Assembly: GCF_009758205.1 (NCBI RefSeq)
Contig: NZ_WRXN01000001.1
Coordinates: forward strand, 868,001-932,000
Length of the DNA: 64,000 bases
Source of the DNA: Chitinophaga tropicalis
GTDB lineage: Bacteria; Bacteroidota; Bacteroidia; Chitinophagales; Chitinophagaceae
Reading direction: 5' to 3'
The notes under the pieces were generated by a model. It had not been told where the DNA came from. It saw only the letters and a list, made by a program, of their open reading frames with translations, and searched no databases. The position numbers and the translations under genes were made by a program. This document shows positions 16,662 through 23,779 of this stretch, piece after piece; positions within the stretch are counted from its first letter, which is position 1; each line of letters opens with the position of its first letter.

Positions 16662-17417
16662 TTATTTATACTGTTTCCAGTGGCTTACCAGGTCTTTTTT
16701 CCTTCTTTCTGCCACCTCCAGCTTCACCCCATTCTTCAGGGAAACCCTGTTATGCTCTGCATCCACCTGGCTGATCTGCGATAGCTGCACCATCTGGTGG
16801 TTATTGATCTGGAAAAAACGTAAGGTACTGAACAGGTCTGTGTAATACCGGAAGGAACGTTCTGCATCAAGCTGCTGTTCATCATTCAGGTGAAATACAC
16901 ATTTCTCTGTACCTGCTTCCAGGAAGGCAATGGTATTCAGTGAAATAATATGTTCTTCATTACCTCCGGCGGGTATGACCAGGTCCATATTGATGTTATG
17001 CCCGTTGTTGAAGTTATCGAGCAGTACTTTATACCTGTAAGTGCTGGCCTGTGCTTCTATCCGGGAAGCGATCTTTTCTACAGCAGCCATCAGGCTTTCC
17101 CTGTCAATAGGCTTGAGAATGATCTCTACTTCGCTGAAACGTATGGTATGCAGGAATTTCTTTTCGAATGCAGTCACAAACACGGCTTCAAACGGAGGTA
17201 TTTCCTGAGTGCCCAGCAGCACGTCAAACCCTGTGCCGTCAGGCATTTCAAGGTCCAGGAATACCAGCTGTGGCTCATGCCGGCGAATAGTTTCTATACC
17301 GCCGGCACAATCAGATGCGGTGGCGGCAATCTGTACATTTGGGCAATATTTCTCCAGCATCAGGGATATTATATCCCGGCTGTTGCGTTCATCATCTATA
17401 ATAACGGCCTTTATCAT
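16662..17417 (-). CDS. LytTR-family response regulator
   Basis: DNA-binding response regulator of 251 residues. The receiver domain (about 1-120) has D8 and D9, phospho-acceptor D55 (LVFLDLEMPDG), T82 and K102 (LKPID). The C-terminal LytTR domain (about 145-245) has FLEAGTEKCVFHL and FFQINNHQMVQLSQISQV...NRVSLKNG, which inserts beta-strand loops into DNA. Its gene starts 21 bases after the stop of the 7TM kinase on the same strand, making a standard LytS/LytT-type pair. The regulated genes are unknown. Confidence 0.92.
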   Translation of the reverse strand: MIKAVIIDDERNSRDIISLMLEKYCPNVQIAATASDCAGGIETIRRHEPQLVFLDLEMPDGTGFDVLLGTQEIPPFEAVFVTAFEKKFLHTIRFSEVEIILKPIDRESLMAAVEKIASRIEAQASTYRYKVLLDNFNNGHNINMDLVIPAGGNEEHIISLNTIAFLEAGTEKCVFHLNDEQQLDAERSFRYYTDLFSTLRFFQINNHQMVQLSQISQVDAEHNRVSLKNGVKLEVAERRKKDLVSHWKQYK

Positions 17418-17438
17418 AACTTAAAATGGATGGGGCGG

Positions 17439-19523
17439 TTATAACTGCGGAATCAGGATCCTGACAATAGTACCGCTTTCTGTGTTATTATTTTCAGATT
17501 TGTCTATGACGTATATGTGGATACCTGTATTATACATCTTATTAAGCAGTTCGGCGCGGTTGAAGCTGATCTCCATGCCGGACGACTGGTGATGTTTGGG
17601 TAAAGTACGCAATGTTTTGGAGCGGTTAATGCCTATGCCGTTATCTTCTATCAGGCATTCCAGCATATCCGGTGCTACCTGGTTAAACTGGATGAGCAGG
17701 CGGCCTATGGCCTGGCTGCTGTTGGTCATTCCATATTTAACAGCATTTTCCACGTAAGGTTGCAGCAGCATGGCCGGTACTTCCAGTTCTGCCGTGGCAA
17801 TGACAGGATCTATGACTATCTCATACTCCATCTTATTCTCAAAGCGCATCTTTTCAAGTCCAAGGTAAGTATTCAGGTAGGCAATTTCATCTGCCAGGGA
17901 GATAAAGTTGCGGCGGGAAAAGTCCAGCGTTTTCCGGATCAGGTAAGAAAAATCTGATAGGTATTTCTGTGCATATTCATAATCCCGCTGCATTACGAAC
18001 AGCTGTATGGAGTTCAGGCAGTTAAAAATGAAGTGGGGGTTGATCTGTGCGCGGATGGCCTTCAGTTCTATTTCCGTCAGTTTTTTATCGTACTCTGTTT
18101 CCAGCTGTATTTTTCTTTGTTCTTCCAGCTCCTGTTTCTTACGCAGTATTTCTGTGGTCTGTTCCTTTACCAGTTCTTCCAGCTGCTCATTCAGCTTGCG
18201 TTGCAGCTCTTTGTTCTTGTTCAGTTGTTTGATGAGCATTTCCTGGGTGCGGGTACGTTCATTGTGTACCAGTTTGTTCCGGTAACTGAGCCCTGCCAGG
18301 AAGAACATGGATTGCAGTAACACCCCGGCTATGATAAGGAGGGAAGGAGCAGAGAGCTCTCCCAGTGCGCTGATAAGCCCTAATGGCTTTACCAGCATGA
18401 TAAATGAGCCGAAACAGGCAATGTAAAAGCATAATGAGCCGAACAGGAAAAAGCGTACCAGCGGATGGTGCCTGGAGCGTCTTGCCAGTGCTGCAAATAC
18501 TACCAGCAGGGGCAGGAGGGTGGCCAGGTAAACATAACTGTATATCATGCCGGGCACGTGGTATTGCTCCATCGCTATGCAGTAAAAGCAGAGCAGGATA
18601 ATGGCCCCGATGAAAGCAGCTACATAGTTAAAGAGTTTTTCCATGAAAGGGTAGCGTTCCTGCAGGTTGAGGAAGGCGTTCCCGAATGCCAGGTACATGA
18701 GGTAGAAGCAGAAAAGCAGTGCGGGGACGTCCCAGTAATATTTTAGCATGGGCCACCGGTAGAACACGGAGAGCTGGTAAGGTTTGCTTTCAAGGCGGAG
18801 GGTGAAGAAGAGGATCAGCCCCAGCATATAGGCTGCAAAATAGAGGTAGGAGCGGTCCGGCAGTTGGATGTAGTTGATGATGGCGATGGCCAGGCATACC
18901 AGCAGCATGCCCAGCAGGACCTGTACCAGTACGGTTTCTTTGCGGTAAAATTCCAGCTGGCTGCTTCTGAAACCTTCATATTGAAGTGCATTGAAGAGGG
19001 TGGGCATCAATGCGTTCTCATTATGGATCTTATTGTTGATATGAAGGAAGAAGGTGCGTGTTTGTCCGGGGGGTACGGTTATGGGAAACCCGTAATGTTC
19101 CCATCTGCGCACGTTATCGCGGTCCAGCATCATACCTGTTTGCCTCAGCAGGTGTAATTGCTGTGAGCTGTCCTGTATGTACCAGTACATGTAGTCATGC
19201 CAGCCGGCAAAGAAGGTAAGTGCTGAATCAGACTGGCCGGTATTTTTTACATGCAGTTTCAGCCAGCAATTATGTTCTTTTCCTATGTTCTTTCTTTGTT
19301 CATGGAAAATCAGATAGTTGTGGCTAAACTCTGCTGCTGGCACCTGTTTCAATGTTAAATGCTCTCCTTTATCTTCGATACTGAATAGGTACGGGCGTAA
19401 ATCAATACCTGACGGCAGATGGCTGAAGTCTGCTGCCAGGGTGTCGTTGGCCGGTGCGCTACCGAAGATATTGAGGGAGCTACAAAGGAACAGGAATAGT
19501 AAATAAATACGATTCACTGTCAA
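17439..19523 (-). CDS. 7TMR-DISM sensor histidine kinase, LytS-like
   Basis: Membrane sensor of 694 residues. A signal peptide (about 1-24) precedes the extracellular 7TMR-DISMED2 domain (about 35-180: WLKLHVKNTGQSDSAL, FFLHINNKIHNEN). Seven membrane helices follow (about 195-400), then a coiled coil (about 405-490, rich in E, Q and K), and the His_kinase/HATPase module. The phospho-acceptor His lies in AIRAQINPHFIFNCLNSIQ and the ATP lid in EDNGIGI. It transmits an extracellular, possibly carbohydrate, signal to the LytTR regulator encoded just downstream; the ligand is an inference from the DISMED2 class. Confidence 0.92.
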   Translation of the reverse strand: MTVNRIYLLFLFLCSSLNIFGSAPANDTLAADFSHLPSGIDLRPYLFSIEDKGEHLTLKQVPAAEFSHNYLIFHEQRKNIGKEHNCWLKLHVKNTGQSDSALTFFAGWHDYMYWYIQDSSQQLHLLRQTGMMLDRDNVRRWEHYGFPITVPPGQTRTFFLHINNKIHNENALMPTLFNALQYEGFRSSQLEFYRKETVLVQVLLGMLLVCLAIAIINYIQLPDRSYLYFAAYMLGLILFFTLRLESKPYQLSVFYRWPMLKYYWDVPALLFCFYLMYLAFGNAFLNLQERYPFMEKLFNYVAAFIGAIILLCFYCIAMEQYHVPGMIYSYVYLATLLPLLVVFAALARRSRHHPLVRFFLFGSLCFYIACFGSFIMLVKPLGLISALGELSAPSLLIIAGVLLQSMFFLAGLSYRNKLVHNERTRTQEMLIKQLNKNKELQRKLNEQLEELVKEQTTEILRKKQELEEQRKIQLETEYDKKLTEIELKAIRAQINPHFIFNCLNSIQLFVMQRDYEYAQKYLSDFSYLIRKTLDFSRRNFISLADEIAYLNTYLGLEKMRFENKMEYEIVIDPVIATAELEVPAMLLQPYVENAVKYGMTNSSQAIGRLLIQFNQVAPDMLECLIEDNGIGINRSKTLRTLPKHHQSSGMEISFNRAELLNKMYNTGIHIYVIDKSENNNTESGTIVRILIPQL

Positions 19524-19534
19524 GTAATAAAGTG

Positions 19535-19765
19535 TTACAACAAACCGTCTATGGCTTTAGCCATTTTCCGGTCCTTATCAGTGATCACATCTCCCGCATC
19601 GTGTGTATTCAGGTATATATCTACCTTGTTATAAACATTTGTCCAATATGGGTGATGGTCCATTTTTTCAGCTAATAAAGCCACTTTTGTCATAAAAGCA
19701 AACGCATCCCTGAAGTCGTGGAACGTGAAAGAGCGATGCAACTGGTTGTTTTTTTCTTCCCACAT
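19535..19765 (-). CDS. Pterin-4a-carbinolamine dehydratase
   Basis: A small cytosolic enzyme (76 residues; family usually 75-110) that dehydrates 4a-hydroxytetrahydropterin made by aromatic amino acid hydroxylases. The signature [34 protein letters not shown] region carries the catalytic His-His-Pro and the second His. No phenylalanine hydroxylase is adjacent. It ends 12 bases before the 7TM kinase start on the same strand, so it may lie at the head of that transcript. Confidence 0.9.
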   Translation of the reverse strand: MWEEKNNQLHRSFTFHDFRDAFAFMTKVALLAEKMDHHPYWTNVYNKVDIYLNTHDAGDVITDKDRKMAKAIDGLL

Positions 19766-19839
19766 AACAAAAGTATTTAATCATAAAAGCATGGCTTTTA
19801 TGGGGTGATTCGGCGAAGGAAGACCGGGGTGTGAGCCGG

Positions 19840-20283
19840 TCAGAAGATGAGGTTCATCTTATTTTTGATCTCTCTGATGTCCAGTAAAGATACTAATTGT
19901 ACAAGCTCTACCTGGCGTAACTGCTCTATTAATTTTTTGATATCCTGCAGTTGATAATAGTCTCCTTTTATCATCCACAGGTAATCGATATTTTTCAGTT
20001 CCGGGAGCAGGAACTCTGCCTGGCAGTGATTATTATAGAAGTAGTGTACAGCTGATTTGGTAGGTTCTTCGAAATCGAACACGCTGAAGTAGAAGGCCCT
20101 GTTGTTCTTGGAAAGATTAATTTCCAGTGAATTATTGACCCTGAAATTAAAGTGCATGGTCCTGTTTATCTGCCAGCAGAGTTGATAGTCGCGGGCAGAA
20201 GAAACAACACCAACGATGTGGGTAGATTCAAAGAAATCTTCCAGCAGTTGGTCCTGGTCCAGCTTTAACTTTAATACCGACAT
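19840..20283 (-). CDS. IPExxxVDY family protein
   Basis: A soluble protein of 147 residues. The family's name motif appears as LPELKNIDYLWMIKG (about 98-112), and the flanking pattern DYQLCWQINRTMHFNF and FYFSVFDFEE matches this Bacteroidota family. Its biochemical role is unknown. The stop overlaps a GC hairpin GACCGG/CCGGTC near 19831-19850 that has no T-tract. It is 34 bases downstream of the ATL gene on the same strand, so cotranscription with the trmB-DUF5522-ATL group is likely. Confidence 0.8.
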   Translation of the reverse strand: MSVLKLKLDQDQLLEDFFESTHIVGVVSSARDYQLCWQINRTMHFNFRVNNSLEINLSKNNRAFYFSVFDFEEPTKSAVHYFYNNHCQAEFLLPELKNIDYLWMIKGDYYQLQDIKKLIEQLRQVELVQLVSLLDIREIKNKMNLIF

Positions 20284-20317
20284 ATAGTAATATGTGATTC
20301 AATGTTCGCCAAGGTCG

Positions 20318-20731
20318 TCATTTTTTCGCACTTCTTTTAGCGGTGGGTTTAGTACCCGGCAACCAAAGTACGTCTTTAAAATTTAATATTTTATCGTCTT
20401 TTACCTGGATACCTTCCTGTTCCAGTAATTCCTGCATCAGGGTAGGGGTTGCAAAGTGGTGTTTGCCACTCAGCATACCGTTGCGGTTCACTATCCTGTG
20501 TGCCGGTACGCGTGGTTTTACATGTCCTGCGCCATTCATGGCCCAGCCTACCATGCGGGCGGAGAGTTTCAGCCCGGAGGCTTCTGCTATGGCGCCGTAA
20601 GTGGTTACGCGGCCTTTGGGCACCTGCCTTGCCAGTTCGAATACCCTTTCATAGAAGGAGCCTTCACTGGTCGTCCTTTTTTTCTCTTCCGGCAAGGAGA
20701 GTGGTCCTTTTGGGTTCGGGAACTTTTTCAT
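20318..20731 (-). CDS. Alkyltransferase-like protein (ATL, lacks active Cys)
   Basis: A 137-residue MGMT-fold DNA-binding protein from ATG 20731; the next homologous block FYERVFELARQVPKGRVTTYG starts at residue 26. In true O6-alkylguanine methyltransferases the active site reads PCHR; here it is P76-A77-H78-R79 (VPAHRIVNRNG), so the alkyl-accepting cysteine is absent. ATL proteins bind O6-alkylguanine and pass it to nucleotide excision repair. Most known ATLs have Trp at this place (PWHR), so Ala is a variant. The gene start overlaps the DUF5522 gene by 68 bases in another frame. Confidence 0.88.
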   Translation of the reverse strand: MKKFPNPKGPLSLPEEKKRTTSEGSFYERVFELARQVPKGRVTTYGAIAEASGLKLSARMVGWAMNGAGHVKPRVPAHRIVNRNGMLSGKHHFATPTLMQELLEQEGIQVKDDKILNFKDVLWLPGTKPTAKRSAKK

Positions 20732-20864
20732 AATTGTATGGACAATGTTTACAGCCGTTGCCGCAGCAGGATCCGCGCCGGAGGTGATAATGTTCGGTGA
20801 ACACCATATACCCGTGTTCGTTATAGTAGAAATCAATCCCCTCCTTCAACGGCTGCTGTTGCAT
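20664..20864 (-). CDS. DUF5522 small cysteine-rich protein
   Basis: A protein of 66 residues from ATG 20864 (MQQQPLKEGIDFYYNEHGYMVFTE). The cluster RGSCCGNGCKHCPYNY carries four cysteines and one histidine, a likely metal or iron-sulphur site, and is the hallmark of DUF5522, also found in metazoan proteins. Its function is unknown. The gene is packed between two others: its first 32 bases overlap the 3' end of trmB and its last 68 overlap the 5' end of the ATL gene, each in a different frame. Confidence 0.75.
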   Translation of the reverse strand: MQQQPLKEGIDFYYNEHGYMVFTEHYHLRRGSCCGNGCKHCPYNYEKVPEPKRTTLLAGREKKDDQ

Positions 20865-21543
20865 CTGATGGCAGTTGTATTTCACGCCAGTTGAGGGGCG
20901 TGGAAGGTAATGCAAATTTCAGGTACCTGATGGTACGGCCGTCTTCCAGGTGCATGCCTTCATAGAAGGTTTTGATCTGTAATAACGGTGGTATTTCAGG
21001 AAGTGCATATACATCCGGGATATTCTCTATGAGTGTGCAACCGCTGGCGGTGATCACTTCCTGGGTAAATTCATACAGTTCTGCAGAATCTGTTTTCAGG
21101 TTGATGGTGCCGTCTTTAGCCAGCAGGGGTTGATACAGCTGCAGGAATTTCGGATGTGTAAGACGTTTTTTTGATTTGGACTGACGCAGGAACGGGTCGG
21201 GGAAAGTGATCCATATCTCTGCTATTTCGCCGGGGGCGAAGTAATTCTGTAATTTATCTATCTGTGTACGGAGGAAGCCTGCGTTGGGCAGCGGTTCTTC
21301 GAGGGCGGTTTTAGCACCTCTCCAGATACGGTTGCCTTTCAGGTCTACTCCCAGGAAGTTCCTTTCCGGGTAGCGGCGGGCCAGGCCGAGGGTATAATCC
21401 CCTTTACCGCAAGCCAGCTCAAGTGTAAGCGGGTGGTTATTCTTATAGAATGTATGCCATTGGCCCGGCATATTTTCCGGGTAGATGAGCACATTAGGAA
21501 AAGTCTCAATTTCTGCGAAGCGTTGTAATTTCTTTTGTCCCAT
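20833..21543 (-). CDS. trmB: tRNA (guanine-N7-)-methyltransferase
   Basis: SAM-dependent enzyme (236 residues from ATG 21543; ATG 21552 adds three residues) that makes m7G46 in the tRNA variable loop. The SAM motif I is LELACGKGDYTLGLA, followed by NFLGVDLKGNRIWRGA, and the family motif IWITFPDPFLRQSKSKKRLTHPKFL is clear. The C-terminus (about 215-236) is a variable tail. Its end overlaps the DUF5522 start by 32 bases. The tRNA-like RNA at 21656-21797 lies just upstream on the same strand, separated by a terminator. Confidence 0.93.
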   Translation of the reverse strand: MGQKKLQRFAEIETFPNVLIYPENMPGQWHTFYKNNHPLTLELACGKGDYTLGLARRYPERNFLGVDLKGNRIWRGAKTALEEPLPNAGFLRTQIDKLQNYFAPGEIAEIWITFPDPFLRQSKSKKRLTHPKFLQLYQPLLAKDGTINLKTDSAELYEFTQEVITASGCTLIENIPDVYALPEIPPLLQIKTFYEGMHLEDGRTIRYLKFALPSTPLNWREIQLPSDATAAVEGGD

Positions 21544-21617
21544 TTGCTGCAAAAATAATGTTTTCCCGAGGAGAACTGTTTTTTGGGCAGTGCCGGGGGC
21601 TAAATCCTGCTGAAAAT

Positions 21618-21653
21618 AAAAAAGCCTGACCGTTTTAAACGATCAGGCTTTTT
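21618..21653. terminator. Terminator of the tRNA-like RNA
   Basis: AAAAAGCCTGA...TCAGGC plus T-run forms a stem of at least 11 bp (21618-21630 with 21641-21653). On the leftward strand it starts 3 bases after the discriminator base of the RNA at 21656. Confidence 0.8.
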
Positions 21654-21655
21654 AG

Positions 21656-21797
21656 CTGTAGGGGAAGGAGTCGAACCTCCACGGGGCAGTTAGCCGCAGC
21701 ACAAATAAGATTAGTGGTCAACCCATTATGCTGTGTTTATCCTGTGATCCCCACCCCCGAGACAAGAGGGCATGTCTGCCAGTTTCATCACCCCACA
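21656..21797 (-). ncRNA. 142-nt tRNA-like RNA with oversized variable region
   Basis: Read on the leftward strand, this locus folds as a tRNA. The acceptor stem is TGTGGGG (21797-21791) with CCCTACA (21663-21657), one G-U; the discriminator is G (21656) and CCA is not encoded. T8-G9 are followed by a 3-bp D-stem ATG/CAT with loop AAACTGGCAGA, the class II (Leu/Ser) pattern including G18-G19. The anticodon stem is CCCTC/GGGGG with loop TTGTCTC, placing GUC at 21763-21761. The T-arm is GGAGG-TTCGACT-CCTTC. Between anticodon stem and T-arm lie about 72 nt instead of 4-20. They hold GGGG/CCCC and CAGCATAA/TTGTGCTG stems. A match to the consensus promoter and a terminator flank it. It may be an unusual tRNA, a tRNA mimic or a decayed tRNA. 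Confidence 0.7.
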
Positions 21798-21904
21798 ATT
21801 TTAAAGAACTGGTTATTCAACTTTTGTCCGGGTTTCTTCGAATTTATTCAGTTTTTTAAGGCTGACTTTATATCGAATTCCGTTTTTGAACAACGATTAT
21901 GATG

Positions 21905-21936
21905 CAAATCTAAAGACACGGAGGTTTTCTTGCAAA
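21905..21936 (-). promoter_or_regulatory. Promoter of the tRNA-like RNA
   Basis: On the leftward strand TTTG (21936-21933), 20 bases, TAGATTTG (21912-21905): a full match to TTTG-N-TAnnTTTG. Transcription should start near 21898, giving a leader of about 100 nt before the tRNA-like fold. Confidence 0.65.
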
Positions 21937-21952
21937 TTTTTTAAGAAAAATT

Positions 21953-21982
21953 TTTGAAATTTCGAAATTTTTCAAATATTTG
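21953..21982 (+). promoter_or_regulatory. Promoter of the Lrp-type gene with internal palindrome
   Basis: TTTG (21953-21956), 18 bases, AATATTTG (21975-21982; seven of eight consensus matches). The spacer carries the perfect 14-bp palindrome AAATTTCGAAATTT (21957-21970), a probable operator placed where a bound regulator would block RNA polymerase. Confidence 0.5.
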
Positions 21983-22019
21983 CATATAGGTTTAATACAT
22001 TCAAAAACAAATTGTAAAA

Positions 22020-22487
22020 ATGAGCCACAATTTGAATATTGACAAACTAGATTTGCAGATCATCAGTGAAATGATGCATAATGCTGAAATCTCCTACGCT
22101 GACCTCGGGAAGAAGCTTTTCGTTTCCGGTGGCACGATCCACGTTAGAATGAAGAAATTACAAGAACTGGGTATTGTTAAAGGTACAAAATTACATGTAG
22201 ATTTAAAAATGATCGGGTATGACGTAATTGCCTTTATTGGTATCTATCTTGAAAAAAGCTCAATGTATGATACTGTGGCCAAAGAATTACGCAAGATCCC
22301 TGAAATGGTAAGGCTGAATTATACTACCGGTAGCTATAGTATGTTCGCTGAGATCATTTGTAAGGATATAAGCCAGCTCAGAAGGATACTGCATGATGAA
22401 TTACAGAAGATCAAAGGGATTGAACGCACTGAGACGCTGATCTCTCTCGAGGAAAGTTTCTACAGGACTATAAATGTTGTTGAGTAA
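22020..22487 (+). CDS. Lrp/AsnC family transcriptional regulator
   Basis: A protein of 155 residues. The N-terminal winged helix-turn-helix (about 8-60: LDLQIISEMMHNAEISYADLG, GGTIHVRMKKLQELGIV) is followed by the RAM/AsnC effector domain (about 65-150: YDVIAFIGIYLE, TTGSYSMFAEIICKD). Members usually sense amino acids and often repress their own gene. The perfect palindrome in its promoter fits autoregulation. It is divergent from the tRNA-like RNA, whose -33 element lies about 20 bases from the palindrome. Tryptophan dioxygenase lies downstream behind a terminator. Confidence 0.92.
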   Translation: MSHNLNIDKLDLQIISEMMHNAEISYADLGKKLFVSGGTIHVRMKKLQELGIVKGTKLHVDLKMIGYDVIAFIGIYLEKSSMYDTVAKELRKIPEMVRLNYTTGSYSMFAEIICKDISQLRRILHDELQKIKGIERTETLISLEESFYRTINVVE

Positions 22488-22501
22488 GTAATATTACTGA
22501 A

Positions 22502-22529
22502 AGGGCCGGCTATATTATTAGCCGGCCCT
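22502..22529. terminator. Hairpin terminator after the Lrp-type gene
   Basis: AGGGCCGGCTA pairs perfectly with TAGCCGGCCCT around a short loop. The following T content is weak. Confidence 0.65.
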
Positions 22530-22550
22530 GATATTTTCCTACATTTAGTT

Positions 22551-23480
22551 ATGGTTACAACTGAAATTGCCGACAAGATAAGACGGCTGGAAGAAAAGTA
22601 TGCCGCTATGGGACAGGATCTTTCATCATATCTTGATGGGCTCCTCTACGCGGACTATCTGACTTACTGGGACTATATTCAGCTGGATGTATTATTAAAC
22701 CTGCAGCACCCCCGCACCCCGATCCCTGACGAGAACATTTTTATTATTTATCACCAGATCACAGAACTGTATTTCAAGCTGACCCTGCAGGCTATTGAGC
22801 AGGTATGCCATGCCCCTGTGCTGACGGCAGACCTGTTCAAAACCCAGCTGAAGCGGATCAATAACTATTTCCGGAACCTGATCAATTCTTTCGAGATCAT
22901 GGTAGAGGGGATGGATAAACAGCAGTTCCTGCAGTTCAGAATGGCTTTGCTGCCGGCCAGCGGTTTCCAGAGCGGACAGTTCAGGAAAATAGAAATATGT
23001 TCCACCACGCTGGTGAACCTGGTATATGAGCCCCAGCGGCCACCCTTAAAAGATAAGGAGCTGTCTGAGGTGCTGGATAATATTTACTGGAGAAGCGGCG
23101 CCACAGAGCTGGCTACAGGGAAGAAAACCCTTACCCTGCGGCAGTTTGAGCAGAAGTATATGCAGGAGTTCCTGTTGCTTGCTAACCGTTATAAGCCCTG
23201 CAATATGCAGCTGCGTTATAAGGAACTGGCGCCGGAAGTACAGCAGGAAGTATTACCGTTGCTGAAAGAGTACGACCTGAATATTAATGTGCGATGGCCG
23301 CTCATGCACTATAAATCTGCCGTCAGGTACCTGAACCGTAAACCGGAGGATATTGCCGCTACCGGTGGTACCAACTGGCAGCAGTATTTGCCCCCCAGGC
23401 ATAAGAGGATCGTCTTTTTCCCTGAAATATGGACGGAAGAAGAGCTGGAGAACTGGGGAAAGCTGGCCTTTGAAGAGTAA
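22551..23480 (+). CDS. kynA: Tryptophan 2,3-dioxygenase
   Basis: Heme enzyme (309 residues) opening the indole ring of tryptophan to N-formylkynurenine, the first step of the kynurenine route. Family blocks are YADYLTYWDYIQLDVLLNLQ, FIIYHQITELYFKLTLQA (substrate-side His-Gln-x-x-E), GFQSGQFRKIEI and the proximal heme His in LMHYKSAVRYL. The size fits the bacterial enzymes (about 280-310). No other kynurenine genes are adjacent, so downstream steps must be encoded elsewhere. It stands alone between two terminators. Confidence 0.93.
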   Translation: MVTTEIADKIRRLEEKYAAMGQDLSSYLDGLLYADYLTYWDYIQLDVLLNLQHPRTPIPDENIFIIYHQITELYFKLTLQAIEQVCHAPVLTADLFKTQLKRINNYFRNLINSFEIMVEGMDKQQFLQFRMALLPASGFQSGQFRKIEICSTTLVNLVYEPQRPPLKDKELSEVLDNIYWRSGATELATGKKTLTLRQFEQKYMQEFLLLANRYKPCNMQLRYKELAPEVQQEVLPLLKEYDLNINVRWPLMHYKSAVRYLNRKPEDIAATGGTNWQQYLPPRHKRIVFFPEIWTEEELENWGKLAFEE

Positions 23481-23521
23481 TTATTTGGTTTTTCAGCCGC
23501 ACATAAGGCAAAAAAGACCGC

Positions 23522-23557
23522 AAAAACCGCTTTTGCCGAAGGCAGAAGCGATTTTTG
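23522..23557. terminator. Terminator, GCC-GAA-GGC apex variant
   Basis: CGCTTTTGCC-GAA-GGCAGAAGCG with flanking A- and T-runs; one G-U pair and one mismatch interrupt an otherwise continuous stem. Confidence 0.75.
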
Positions 23558-23621
23558 CATCCAAAAAGTTAAAGTATAATATCCCGATCTCTGAGACACT
23601 TTATAATTAAACTATTTTTCA

Positions 23622-23629
23622 TAAGTTTG
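23622..23629 (+). promoter_or_regulatory. Candidate -7 element upstream of DUF4290-murA
   Basis: TAAGTTTG matches TAnnTTTG; the -33 side is only CTTT. It would give a leader of about 140 bases for the gene at 23780. Confidence 0.3.
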
Positions 23630-23779
23630 CATAGAACGGTTGCTTTCACATTAAAAGTCATTCCGTACGGGCAACTACCCCGGTACAAAGATGTTCTCCA
23701 GTAGCTATTTTGCTTTGTGAATGCGCGAGCAGTACTTACCTTTCAAAATTTACACTGATATTATTTTTTAATTTGCGAT

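Noticed and set aside
21656..21797. tmRNA (ssrA) as explanation for the tRNA-like RNA
   Set aside because: tmRNA is about 350-400 nt, has a reduced D-loop region with GGATTCGAC and encodes a tag peptide; here there is a full D-arm and anticodon stem and no tag frame (the only ATG in the insert is followed at once by GGT TGA).
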